NCBI GenBank assembly: GCA_964019655.1
Contig: CAXHTR010000001.1
Span: 124,001-188,000 of the forward strand
From: Perkinsela sp. pyNocScin1
Lineage: Eukaryota; Euglenozoa; Kinetoplastea; Prokinetoplastida; Perkinselidae
Length of the DNA: 64,000 nucleotides
Direction: 5' to 3'
Positions 8,957 through 18,106 of this stretch are shown here, in pieces; position 1 is the first letter of the stretch, and the number at the start of each line of letters is the position of its first letter. The notes under the pieces are model-generated. The model was given only the letters and a program-made list of their open reading frames with translations, ran no database searches and had not been told where the DNA came from. The position numbers and the translations under genes are program-made.

Positions 8957-11900
8957 ATGACGCAACCAAAGTCTGATATTCGAGTTATAGCTCCGTTTTC
9001 TAGCGAAGCATCTTCGTACAAAAAGAACGCAGTAAAAAACTCGAAGTACACACTGCTGAATTTTCTACCCAAAAATCTCAAGGAGCAATTCTCGTATGCA
9101 CTGAACGTCTATTTTCTCTTCGTCTCGGTCATGCAATTTATAAAGGTTATTTCACCTGTGAACCCCCTCAGTACGCTGCTTCCTCTCGTATTCGCATTTT
9201 TGCTCTCTGCGTGCAAGGAGGCGGCCGACGACTATAGTCGAGCGCGAGAAGACCGAACTTTTAATAATCGCATGTTTCAAAAGATCACCAGAGACAGTCG
9301 CGAATGCCTAATTCAAAGTAAGAAAATCCACGTGGGTGATATTATACGCGTGAACTGTAATGAAAACATTCCTGCGGACATGGTACTACTGCATAGCTCG
9401 AACAAAAATGGGATCTGTCAAATACAAACGGACAAAATCGACGGTGAAACGCGGCTGAAAGGCCGGGAAGTCGTGCATGCGCTTCTGACTAACACTCAAG
9501 ATCTCGCCGAGATACTAGGTAAAATTCGTGTGACATGCCCTTCTCCTTTCTATCGCCACCACGCATTTGAGGGATTGCTCGCGTTTGGCTCGTACGAATA
9601 TGCACTTTGTGAGATAAACTTTCTGCCGCAGGCGAGTTCCCTTCGCGCGACGCAGTGGGTCTATGGTATTGTGATTTACACCGGCGACGACACAGTGTGC
9701 TTCTGGAATAAGAAGCCACCATCGCTCAAGCGCGCAAAGATTGACTTCCAGATTAACCGCTACTCGATAGGGATATTTATCTTTCAGATATGCATCGTTC
9801 TCGGATTTGGTATTACTGGTAGCTTCTTTGCGCTGCGGTCAGCGACATCAGCCACTTTTACTGACTGGATAATAATTCCAGCGCGCTTCTTCCTCCTGAT
9901 GGCCATCATGATCCCCATCTCGTTCAAAGTCGCCATCGACGTCTCAAAGTACGTCACCTCTCGCTTTATCGTATGGGACGAGGCAATGGGCGACAGGCAT
10001 GCGAGCCCACCGCGGCGCATCAGTGTGTCGAACTCCTCCATAGCAGAGGACCTCGCCTGTGTCAAGTATATACTCACAGACAAGACTGGGACGCTCACAG
10101 AGAACAAAATGAAGCTCCGTGGGCTCTGTGCACCTGGCACAGTACTCGAAGTCGATGATCTTTTTGAAAGTGGCCCACCTTCAAGTAAAGTTGTCGCAAA
10201 ACCTCTCCCAGATGGCATTGGGACTCTACTTGAGCACATGCTTCTGTGCCACTCTGTTTTCACTGACGAAAATAATTTGGAGTCGCTCGCGTCCCCTGAA
10301 GAGCTGTGCATGCTCCAAGCGTGCGCCCAGTATGGCTATCACCTGCGCCACAGACGCCGCGATGGCTCTTGCCTGATCTCCACACCAGCAGGCGATTTTC
10401 AGTATAAAATTCTCGAGGAGTTTATTTTCACTTCTGAGAGACGGCGGATGAGCGTTTTAGTCTTCGATCAGACGCGGCAGTGTCACAGACTACTTATCAA
10501 AGGCGCAGAGGAGGAGATATTTCAGAGACTCGAAAATCCAGCAGAGCGTACGAGCCTCACAGGCGCCATCGATCAGTTCTCGGCCAACGCCCTCCGCGTT
10601 CTTGCCATGGGTTCCCGGGAAGTAACTCGCAGCGAGCTTGAAAAATACACAAATGCAAAGAATAAACCCAATAAGTCTCTCCACGAGCGGCACGCACACC
10701 TGCGCGCCCTGTGGGATGACATGGAGCGCGGCTTCCAACTCGTCGGCGCGTGCGGAATCGGTGACAATCTACAGCCAAAGGTGGCAGAGACCATCGAGAG
10801 CCTCCGCGACGGCGCGGGCATACACTTTTGGATGCTCACTGGCGACAAGCAGCAGACGGCATGGGAAGTGGCCAAGCTGAGCAGTATCGTCCAAAGCGAT
10901 GCCAAATTTACGAATATTGCCACCTATGCGGATTTTCAGCTTTTCTCAGAAACTCCAGCAGAATCTCAAAATCTGTGCGTGCACGGTGGCGATATCCTCA
11001 AGAAAATTCTCGCACAGAGTTCAAAGGAATTCATGCAGATGGCCATGGCAGCCCAGGCCGTCGTCATCTACCGAATATCCGCCGAGCAGAAGGCCATCGT
11101 CGCTCGCCTCGTCAAGCAGCACACGCTGTCCCACCTCGTCACACTCGCCATCGGCGACGGCGGCAACGACGTCGCGATGATCCAGGCGGCCGACGTCGGC
11201 GTGGGGATCCAGGGCCAAGAGGGCGCCTACGCGGCGCGGGCGGCGGACTTTGCGGTCACGCAGTTCGCTGATATTGCGCGCCTGCTGCTCGTGCACGGGC
11301 ACTACTGCCACCGGCGGACGTCGTACATTATCCTGTACAGCTTCTACAAGTCGATGCTCGTGAGCTTCGCCCAGCTCGTCTTTAATCCGCTCGTGCAGCT
11401 GCGCGGCGTGAGCTTCTGGGACTCCATGCAGCTCACCATGTGGAACGGGCTGCACACCATGCCCATCGTCTTCGCCGCTGTCTTCGACCGCGCTGCCCCC
11501 CAGGACGGGCTCATGGCGAACCCGTCGCTGTACAAGGCCGTGCGCGACGGCAAGTGGTTCAACGTGCGCATCTTTATCGCATATCTCGTGAAAGGCCAGC
11601 TACAGGCGTGTTTGCTCATATTCGGGTGCATGTACATCTTTGAGCTGGACGCCCCGACGCGCAACTCGCTCGCCTACGCCCTCGCCCTCGCGCTCCAGAT
11701 CGTCGCGATATTTTTTGAATCGCACGTTTTTACAGTTGTTCATCTGCTAGCGGTAGGAGCAACAGTTGGCATGTACATTCTGACGACAGCCTTTCACCGC
11801 GTGTTTGTGCCAGATTTCTCGGTGATGCGGCTACTGGCGCTAGCCAGCGATAGGCAGCTGTACGCTTTGCTATCAGTCGTACTGCTTCCAACGATCTGGG

Positions 11901-12001
11901 TGCAGTGTATGCTGCGGATATGGGCCGACGAGGAGCTTATAGAGACTGCAGCTTTACATAGAGAGGGGAGCGCAAGCAGAACACAATTACTCAAAAAATG
12001 A
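8957..12001 (+). CDS. P4-type ATPase, phospholipid flippase
   Basis: A 1014-residue P-type ATPase of the P4 branch, which moves phospholipids to the cytosolic leaflet. The phosphorylation motif DKTGTLTENK starts near residue 374, the hinge motif GDGGNDVAMI near 732, and M1-M2, M3-M4 and the C-terminal block of about six helices are in the usual positions. P4 enzymes carry DGETNLK in the actuator domain; here it reads DGETRLK (about 161). The M4 PISL motif reads PISF. The length is slightly short, with almost no cytosolic tails. Base composition shifts from AT-rich in the 5' half to GC-rich around 11,100-11,600. A P4 flippase normally needs a CDC50 partner, not seen here. Confidence 0.93.
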   Translation: MTQPKSDIRVIAPFSSEASSYKKNAVKNSKYTLLNFLPKNLKEQFSYALNVYFLFVSVMQFIKVISPVNPLSTLLPLVFAFLLSACKEAADDYSRAREDRTFNNRMFQKITRDSRECLIQSKKIHVGDIIRVNCNENIPADMVLLHSSNKNGICQIQTDKIDGETRLKGREVVHALLTNTQDLAEILGKIRVTCPSPFYRHHAFEGLLAFGSYEYALCEINFLPQASSLRATQWVYGIVIYTGDDTVCFWNKKPPSLKRAKIDFQINRYSIGIFIFQICIVLGFGITGSFFALRSATSATFTDWIIIPARFFLLMAIMIPISFKVAIDVSKYVTSRFIVWDEAMGDRHASPPRRISVSNSSIAEDLACVKYILTDKTGTLTENKMKLRGLCAPGTVLEVDDLFESGPPSSKVVAKPLPDGIGTLLEHMLLCHSVFTDENNLESLASPEELCMLQACAQYGYHLRHRRRDGSCLISTPAGDFQYKILEEFIFTSERRRMSVLVFDQTRQCHRLLIKGAEEEIFQRLENPAERTSLTGAIDQFSANALRVLAMGSREVTRSELEKYTNAKNKPNKSLHERHAHLRALWDDMERGFQLVGACGIGDNLQPKVAETIESLRDGAGIHFWMLTGDKQQTAWEVAKLSSIVQSDAKFTNIATYADFQLFSETPAESQNLCVHGGDILKKILAQSSKEFMQMAMAAQAVVIYRISAEQKAIVARLVKQHTLSHLVTLAIGDGGNDVAMIQAADVGVGIQGQEGAYAARAADFAVTQFADIARLLLVHGHYCHRRTSYIILYSFYKSMLVSFAQLVFNPLVQLRGVSFWDSMQLTMWNGLHTMPIVFAAVFDRAAPQDGLMANPSLYKAVRDGKWFNVRIFIAYLVKGQLQACLLIFGCMYIFELDAPTRNSLAYALALALQIVAIFFESHVFTVVHLLAVGATVGMYILTTAFHRVFVPDFSVMRLLALASDRQLYALLSVVLLPTIWVQCMLRIWADEELIETAALHREGSASRTQLLKK

Positions 12002-12155
12002 ACGCATATGCTCCCAAAAGGGAAAGAAAGTGCGTTGTCCCCAATATTCAAAAAATCGCAAGAAAAATAGCGTCAAACGCTTCGAACCCCGTCATCTACC
12101 CTTTCCTCCTCTATAACACAAAATTTCCTCTGTTCCCCTTAGCTTTTCTTGTCCA

Positions 12156-12689
12156 ATGTCACAGCCCAACCCGTTCAAGTCGCTCATCACGCTCTCGCTT
12201 TTCCTTGCCGTGAAGCAGCTCGACTTCACGAACCCGGCGCTGCTGCAGGTCGTGTACACCACCTTCTTTGTCGTTCACGTGCTCGTCTTCATCGTCCTGC
12301 GCGAGATCTACCGCCGCATCACGTCGCGCGCCGACGCGGGCAAGCTGTCCTACCAGAAAAAGTCCCAGGAGAACTTCATGCACGTCAAATCCGAGACGAT
12401 CACGACGACTGTGATGGAATACGACCTCGAGAAGCTCAAGGAGCTCGCACTCAAACGCCTCGGCATGGGCCTCCTCATCATCGCCTTCATCCACTACAAG
12501 TGGGCCGTCGTCCCGCCCCTCATCTACCAGTGCGTGCATAACCCGATGATGGTCTACGACTCGCCGCTCTTCCAGATCCACATGCTCAAGAAAAAGGCTA
12601 TCGGCGACCTCAGCCGCCCCTTCGCCGAGACTAACCCGATCCTGAAGTTCGCTGAGGGCTCCGAGGTCCCCGCCAGCGGTAAGAAATAG
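12156..12689 (+). CDS. Pho88/SND3 family ER membrane protein
   Basis: A 177-residue ER membrane protein of the PHO88 family; in yeast Pho88 (Snd3) acts in SRP-independent targeting of proteins to the ER. Family features seen: an N-terminal hydrophobic region with LDFTNPALL (about 22-31), the central TTTVMEYDLEKLKE (about 84-97), a hydrophobic helix (about 106-124), and a C-terminal GDLSRPF matching the family's GDLKRPF. Its start lies after TCTGTTCCCCTTAG, a good trans-splice acceptor at about 12,141. Neighbours include an SRP9-like gene further downstream, so two ER-targeting components lie in this run. Confidence 0.85.
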   Translation: MSQPNPFKSLITLSLFLAVKQLDFTNPALLQVVYTTFFVVHVLVFIVLREIYRRITSRADAGKLSYQKKSQENFMHVKSETITTTVMEYDLEKLKELALKRLGMGLLIIAFIHYKWAVVPPLIYQCVHNPMMVYDSPLFQIHMLKKKAIGDLSRPFAETNPILKFAEGSEVPASGKK

Positions 12690-13125
12690 CCCTTAGGCAT
12701 TTGAGTAATTTTTGAGCGCACAGTTTTTTCTATTTTCCCATTTTATTACTTGTGAACAATGCCCGACGCCAGCACGTAACCGCCAATGCCCATTCTTTTC
12801 TTTCCACGCACCCGCGTGCTTTTTGCCTAAAACACAAATGATTTTTTTACTACACAGATTTCACCAGCCGACAGCTTTCAATAGCAGATGACCAGCCAGC
12901 AGTTAAACTTTCCAAATAATGTAGATTTCGTCAGTAATTCTTATTTTCGTTGAGCGTCGCCGCAGCGCAGAAGCGAGGGCCCAGCCTTCCAGCACCTACG
13001 GCGTGCAGTCCGCGTCCAGCGTTCGCTCCTTCTCTTACCCCACTGCGCAAGCAGCTGCGCCCTTCGGCCCGCATATTTCTTTTCTTTCTTTCAGCACCCA
13101 GCTACCACTCAGCTACTCTATCACA
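12690..13125. other. Intergenic region with splice-acceptor tract
   Basis: A 436-base gap with no convincing ORF. It is T-rich near the start and contains a textbook pyrimidine tract TTTCTTTCTTTCAG ending at 13,094, 31 bases before the next ATG. This is the clearest candidate trans-splice acceptor in the window. I see no RNA gene. Confidence 0.5.
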
Positions 13126-13692
13126 ATGAATCTCGACGCCGCCAACATCTCGTCCGACCTCGACCGCCCCCTCGGCGACCTCGTCAAGGGCCTGCGCAAG
13201 GAGAAGAACGCCGAAAAGCGCAAAGAGCGCAAGGAGCGCCGCAAGAACAACAGCAACGGCCAGAACCGCCAGGGCGGGAACAACCAGCGCCGCGGGCTCA
13301 CCTACGCCCGTCGCGCCCCAGCCGGCCAGCGCGGCCAGCGCCGCGACCACGGCCGCCAGCGCCAGTACGTCGAGATCGCGCCCCAGCGCTACCGCTACGC
13401 CCCGCGATACGTCGAGTACCCGCGCTACGCCCCTGTCTACGTCACGCGCAGCCGCGGCCCGCGCCGCTACGCCTACGAGGAAGTGCCACACGGCGCGCCC
13501 CGCTACATCGAGGAGGAGCCCATCCGCGTGCGCTACGAGGAGATCCCCCGCGAGGACATCCGCGTCCAGGGCACCGCCCGCATGCCGCGCGTCGTCGACC
13601 GCGTCGATGCCAACCGCGCCCGCCGCCGCCAGGCGGTCGAGCGCCGCCGGCAGGAGAACCACGGCAACAAGCAGCAGAACGCCAAAAACTGA
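13126..13692 (+). CDS. Arg/Tyr-rich RNA-binding protein, possible mRNA-export adaptor
   Basis: A 188-residue, very basic, probably disordered protein. Near the N-terminus LDRPLGDLVKGLRK (about 13-26) resembles the UAP56/Sub2-binding motif of ALYREF, UIF and CHTOP. This is followed by a KERKERRK basic run, an Arg-Gly-Gln stretch, and an Arg-Tyr-rich region (about 85-145) with repeats of the type RYxEYPRYAP. No RRM is present. An export-adaptor role is inferred from the motif and composition. The start chosen is the first ATG after the 13,094 acceptor; the longer open frame from 13,003 crosses that acceptor and is rejected. Confidence 0.6.
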   Translation: MNLDAANISSDLDRPLGDLVKGLRKEKNAEKRKERKERRKNNSNGQNRQGGNNQRRGLTYARRAPAGQRGQRRDHGRQRQYVEIAPQRYRYAPRYVEYPRYAPVYVTRSRGPRRYAYEEVPHGAPRYIEEEPIRVRYEEIPREDIRVQGTARMPRVVDRVDANRARRRQAVERRRQENHGNKQQNAKN

Positions 13693-13826
13693 GCACATTC
13701 TTCGAGGTGAACAATTTGATGCAATGAATCCGTAAATGTTTACACTTTTGCTTGAAAATTCTGTGATGGGCTTTAAATTACTCACTTTACAATATTTTAC
13801 TAATAGAAAGTCATGTCTCCAACTGA

Positions 13827-15806
13827 ATGACCGAATACGAGCCAGTCTGCCTCTTTTCCGAGACCGACGGCGCCCACTGGTTCGACCGCGTGTCCTACCT
13901 GAGCGCCAAGTCCGCGCTGGCGGCCCAGACGCAGCCCCTCGAGGATCTCTTCCAAATTGAGCGAGATGTCCCCACGCAGGCCGCTCCAGTACCCGAAGAG
14001 CGCGTGAACCTCCCCAGCGAGCTCCTCGCCGACAAGTGGCGCCCGCGGCTGTACACGCAGCTCCTGAGCGCTGAGAAGTGGAACTTACAAATAATGCAGT
14101 ACTTTGCGAGCTTTGCCAAAAACCTGGAAAGCGACGAGCCCTGGGTCCTCGTGCTCAACGGGCCGCCGGGCGTCGGCAAGAGCACGCTGTGCGGTGTCAT
14201 CGCGCGCCACTGGGGGTACAGCCCAGTCGAAATCAACGCGAGCCGCGAACGCACCGAGTCGCAGTTCATGCAGACAGTTATCAATGTGCGAAGGTCAGCC
14301 ACGGCCAAGTCGGGCATCGGGGCGGCGCCCACAAAGAATTGTCTCATTGTCGAAGAGCTCGACGGCATATCGCCACAGGGCGTCGCATCTTTGCTGAAAG
14401 CACTCACAGGCGAGACGCGGGCCTGCCCAGTCATCTGCATTACGAATGATCTGTATGTCTCACAGCTCCGCGCCTTCCGGCAGCACCCCAAGGTCCGCGC
14501 CATGACGATCCCGCCGATCGACGACGCCCGCATGCTCCTGCGCCTCGAGCAGATCGCTTCTGAAGAAAACATTTACCCAGACATGTCCCCTGAGCGTTTA
14601 CAAGTTGTCTTGAAACATATTGCCTCCCACGCCAGCGGCGACATCCGCGTCGCGCTCAATCTTTTGCAGATGGCCCACATCCCCCGCGGCACCACGACTG
14701 CGCCTCGCGCGACTGGCGGGATCGACGGCAAGTCGCCCTTTGGCGTCTGGGAATTTTTATTAAGTAAACACCGCCCGCTGCTCCACCAGACGGCACAGCA
14801 CAGAGTCCCAGTCCTCAACCTCCTCGAGCAGCTCAAGCGCTGCCCAAACGGTCAGCGCATTGCCGACGGCCTCTACACAAATTTTCTAACTGCACTGGGC
14901 ATCACGGCCTTCCACTTTCACAGCGGCCGGTCAGTCCGGCGGTGCGCCCACATGTGGAGTACCGTGGATAACGCCAGCGGGCGCTTCAGCGCCGCCGGGG
15001 ACGTCATGCAGCGCATTGCGATGCTCCGCGTCCACATGGCGGTCCAGACCGACGGTGTTCACATCGCCAACAGGCAGTACGAGTGGCCGCGGCAGTTCTC
15101 GCAAAAATTCACAGAGACGTTTCGCGGGCAGTGCGTGCTCGAGTTCACGCACACCTTCGCGCGGACCTTTGGGGGCGTTCTTTCTGTAGAAAATGCAGTC
15201 CTCGACTACATCCCGTCGATTATGGCATGCATAGTCGCCGTCGACAGTTTACTCAATGAGTCAGTGGCCTACGACTACACGCGGCTGGCGCTGGACAAGC
15301 AGGCGACTGTTGAGCACGTCGCTGGGATTCTGCGGCGCTATGGGCTGCTGCATGCGCCAAAAGCCGGCGGGGCGAGCCGGCGGACTGTCTTCGGAAGTGT
15401 TCTGAGCGCTGCGACCTGGGAGGCGCTGGCTGACGTCGCTGAGTACTGCGTCGTCGAAAGCAAAGGAGTCTTTGCCCACTCCCCGCGGAAGCAGCGCAAA
15501 GTGCAAAAACACACCGACGAGTACCACGCGCAGTCCGAGAGCATGCAGCAGCGGCTGTACTCGCTGCGGTCGATCATGCGCGACGCGCCGAAGCTGCCGA
15601 CCTCGAAGGCCGCGGCGGCAGCAGAGCGCAACCGGCGGGACGCCTTCGCCAAGTTCAAGGTGCCGAAGGGGCAGGAGCCGAGCAGGCCGCCGCGGCGGAA
15701 GATGGTCGAGCTGCCGGACGGCATCAAGGTGCGCTACAAGGCGTACAAGTACTCGACCTCGAAGGTCATTCGGCCCGCGATAGTGGAAGACTTTCTTCCT
15801 GTGTGA
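13827..15806 (+). CDS. CTF18: Ctf18-like clamp-loader large subunit (AAA+)
   Basis: A 659-residue AAA+ protein of the RFC-like Ctf18 type, which works with RFC2-5 to load or unload PCNA and supports sister-chromatid cohesion. Walker A GPPGVGKST is at about 112-120, followed by the family's EINASRERTESQF. The Walker B region reads IVEELDG where Ctf18 usually has IDEIDG, so the first acidic residue is Glu. Sensor-1 region ICITNDLY follows. The C-terminal segment with PRRKMVELPDGIKVRYKAYK resembles the Ctf18 tail. A five-codon upstream frame (ATG at 13,813) ends in a TGA that overlaps the start codon, a possible translational brake. Confidence 0.85.
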   Translation: MTEYEPVCLFSETDGAHWFDRVSYLSAKSALAAQTQPLEDLFQIERDVPTQAAPVPEERVNLPSELLADKWRPRLYTQLLSAEKWNLQIMQYFASFAKNLESDEPWVLVLNGPPGVGKSTLCGVIARHWGYSPVEINASRERTESQFMQTVINVRRSATAKSGIGAAPTKNCLIVEELDGISPQGVASLLKALTGETRACPVICITNDLYVSQLRAFRQHPKVRAMTIPPIDDARMLLRLEQIASEENIYPDMSPERLQVVLKHIASHASGDIRVALNLLQMAHIPRGTTTAPRATGGIDGKSPFGVWEFLLSKHRPLLHQTAQHRVPVLNLLEQLKRCPNGQRIADGLYTNFLTALGITAFHFHSGRSVRRCAHMWSTVDNASGRFSAAGDVMQRIAMLRVHMAVQTDGVHIANRQYEWPRQFSQKFTETFRGQCVLEFTHTFARTFGGVLSVENAVLDYIPSIMACIVAVDSLLNESVAYDYTRLALDKQATVEHVAGILRRYGLLHAPKAGGASRRTVFGSVLSAATWEALADVAEYCVVESKGVFAHSPRKQRKVQKHTDEYHAQSESMQQRLYSLRSIMRDAPKLPTSKAAAAAERNRRDAFAKFKVPKGQEPSRPPRRKMVELPDGIKVRYKAYKYSTSKVIRPAIVEDFLPV

Positions 15807-15892
15807 TTTTCTGAGTTTTTGAGGGAATGACAGGTTGGGTCGAGTGATTTTTTTTCATATTCTCAGTCAATTTTCCTCAAAAAAAATATGCC

Positions 15893-16843
15893 ATGTCCGC
15901 CCTGACGGAAGACCCCGACGGCAGCTACCACGTCGACATCGCCGCAGCTGCCAAGGCTGTGCCGACCCACCTGGCGACCCTCGACACCTGCTACGATCTC
16001 ATCGAGTTCATCGCGACGTTACTCCACGCGTGGGGCTACGCACCCGAGGGCGTGCCCCTGCAAACGTTTATAGATGATGGCGTCGCCATGTTCCGCGGCG
16101 TGTGCCTCGGGAACAGCCTCGCGTACGAGCTGCTGCCGGCGCAGTTCACCCGCGAGGTCTACGTCACTTTTCCTGAGACATGGGACCACCACGTGTTCTT
16201 CACGTATGACCCGGCGAGTCCCCTTGAAACGCTGCCAGCGCCGGAAAAGCCCAAGATCGTATACTTTCCTCTAAAGGTGGGCAGTCTGTCGAATAAAGTT
16301 TCCGTCGAGGGCCACAGCAACATGTACCAGTGGAAGCTCTACGTGCGCTCGCCGCTGCCGACAGAGATATTTACAAAAACAGTGACAAAAGTTTTGTTTG
16401 ACATCCACGAGAGCTTCGCGGAGCCCGAGCGCACGGTGCACTCGCCCGGCCCCTTCGAGGTCAAGGAGTGCGGCTGGGGCGAGTTCCAGGCGAACATCAC
16501 AGTGTACTTTGCGACTGGCGGCGTATTCCGCACAACACACCAGCTCAAGCTTTTCTCGCGGGACGAGGATGATTCAGAGTCAGCCGACGCGCAGCGCATC
16601 GAGCGGCACGAGATTCGCAAGTATGTCGAAATCCCAACGGAAGTTCTGTCCGAAGATGTGATTGAAGCGGTCCGGGCTGGCGAGGCGCAGTATGACCGCT
16701 CGGCCGACGAGCAGCAGCTCGCGGAGATCGACGCCAAGATCGCAGACGTGGAGGCAGCCATCGAGCGAGAGATGGAGGTGCACCGGGAGCTGGATATGGC
16801 AACGGTGTTCGATGATGCGTATTGGCGGCCGAAGTATGCGTAA
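15893..16843 (+). CDS. YEATS-domain chromatin protein
   Basis: A 316-residue protein with a YEATS domain (about 140-225), a reader of acylated histone lysines found in NuA4, SWR1 and related complexes. Family landmarks are the W-x-LYVR strand, the DIHESF motif, PFEVKECGWGEF (GWGEF near 194-198) and the following ANITVYF strand and HQLKLF. The N-terminal 130 residues are not recognised. A C-terminal coiled coil (about 255-300) ends the protein, as in Yaf9/GAS41, and could mediate complex assembly. An out-of-frame ATG sits five bases before the chosen start. Confidence 0.85.
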   Translation: MSALTEDPDGSYHVDIAAAAKAVPTHLATLDTCYDLIEFIATLLHAWGYAPEGVPLQTFIDDGVAMFRGVCLGNSLAYELLPAQFTREVYVTFPETWDHHVFFTYDPASPLETLPAPEKPKIVYFPLKVGSLSNKVSVEGHSNMYQWKLYVRSPLPTEIFTKTVTKVLFDIHESFAEPERTVHSPGPFEVKECGWGEFQANITVYFATGGVFRTTHQLKLFSRDEDDSESADAQRIERHEIRKYVEIPTEVLSEDVIEAVRAGEAQYDRSADEQQLAEIDAKIADVEAAIEREMEVHRELDMATVFDDAYWRPKYA

Positions 16844-17129
16844 AGATGCGACTCTGGGGGAAAATTTCGGGGCAAAAGGCCGAGAGCGGCGATGCTGCTA
16901 TCTGGGTGAAGGCCCATCTCCCTCGCAGCGAAAGAATCGCTCATCCTATCTATTCATCTCAGCTTCCTAGAGGTTGATGGGAGAAGCCCGTGGCAATAGA
17001 ATCATATCACTGTGCAGCTGTTCATCAGCACCGGAATGTCATTTTTTGGCAATGCCCAGATGGGGTGCTTTTCTTTTTCATTGAAGCATTCATCTTACTT
17101 TGTCTTTTCACACTTCTATCTATCCTTCC

Positions 17130-17777
17130 ATGTTCCTATTGGTCCTCTCTGCCGACGAGCTCCCAGCCTTCCGGCCCGATCCCTCCATGCTCTCCAACCA
17201 GGCACGCCTCGAGCTCCTATTTGCGAACGTCACTCCAAAGACATTCATGCTCGATGAGCACGGTGAGCCTGCCGATGTCCTGAACTGGTCAGGTGCTGAA
17301 GTCCGAAAGGATGCGCTGCAGCGCTTGATACTGTCCCGAAGCAGCCTGAAGGGGTCCATCGACCTCGAATGGATGCCCAAGCTCCTCGGGTTCGACGTCG
17401 GAGAGAACTCGCTGGCAGGCACGCTCAACCTCGAGGCCCTGCCGGACTGCCTCACCACGCTCTATTTAAATCACAACGAATTCAGCGGCAGCGCTGTGCT
17501 CACGGCGCTCCCGCAGCGGCTCCACTTGCTCCGGCTCGACCACAATGCGCTCACAGGGAGTATTGTACTGAGTGCGTTGCCACAGCAGATGACGCACCTG
17601 TCTCTCAACAGCAACATGCTGACAGGGGCTGTGGACGTATCGCAGCTCCCGCCCCCAATGACGTGCCTGCAGCTTGAAAGTAACTCACTTAGTGGCGAAG
17701 TGCGCATGCGATGGGCGCAGCAGACTTTTGTTCGCTGCAGTGGAAATCCGGATCTCAAGGTGGTGGTAGAGAATTAG
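17130..17777 (+). CDS. LRR protein, short member of the leader-cap family
   Basis: A 215-residue LRR protein. It has a short hydrophobic leader (MFLLVLSAD), the family cap (LSNQARLELLF near 22-32, a D-E-HGE motif, then W), and about five repeats of 23 residues with the form LTGSIVLSALPQQMTHLSLNSN. Leucines in LPxxLxxLxLxxN positions are kept, so a solenoid should form. It ends without a membrane anchor or GPI-like tail. It is the most GC-rich family member and sits alone between housekeeping genes. The start follows a pyrimidine-rich tract; a longer frame from 17,100 would add ten residues before the leader. Confidence 0.8.
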   Translation: MFLLVLSADELPAFRPDPSMLSNQARLELLFANVTPKTFMLDEHGEPADVLNWSGAEVRKDALQRLILSRSSLKGSIDLEWMPKLLGFDVGENSLAGTLNLEALPDCLTTLYLNHNEFSGSAVLTALPQRLHLLRLDHNALTGSIVLSALPQQMTHLSLNSNMLTGAVDVSQLPPPMTCLQLESNSLSGEVRMRWAQQTFVRCSGNPDLKVVVEN

Positions 17778-18106
17778 AGTGCAGCCAAAATTGCTACGAA
17801 TGACCCCCGTTACCCCAATTTACTTTGTCTCGTAAGGAGGTAGCCTCTCTAAATAAGTCAAGCACACCCTATCAAAAAATTTCGAATTTTTTCGACTTAC
17901 TGATGCGCAACCAAGCTCAGGAGTATGCTTTGGGGGCCTTAGACACATGATAAAAGCACCAAACTTTCCCTTGTCGAGAGAAGCAGCTTCGATTTTCAGT
18001 AGATTACTGAAAAGCAGTTTGAATTCATGTCTGTGCACACGTGAGATACAAATTTCTCGCAGTAGACACACTGTATCATTTCCTTCCCTTCTTTCATATA
18101 ATTCGT
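17778..18106. other. Intergenic region, nothing recognised
   Basis: An AT-rich gap of about 330 bases. A pyrimidine tract TTTCCTTCCCTTCTTTC lies just before the eIF2B start and is a likely trans-splice signal. I see no RNA gene or ORF of note. Confidence 0.4.

Noticed and set aside
13102-13785. A 227-codon minus-strand frame over the Arg/Tyr-rich protein
   Set aside because: It is a codon-bias mirror made of Ala, Val, Asp and Leu. The plus-strand gene has a splice acceptor and a sensible start.
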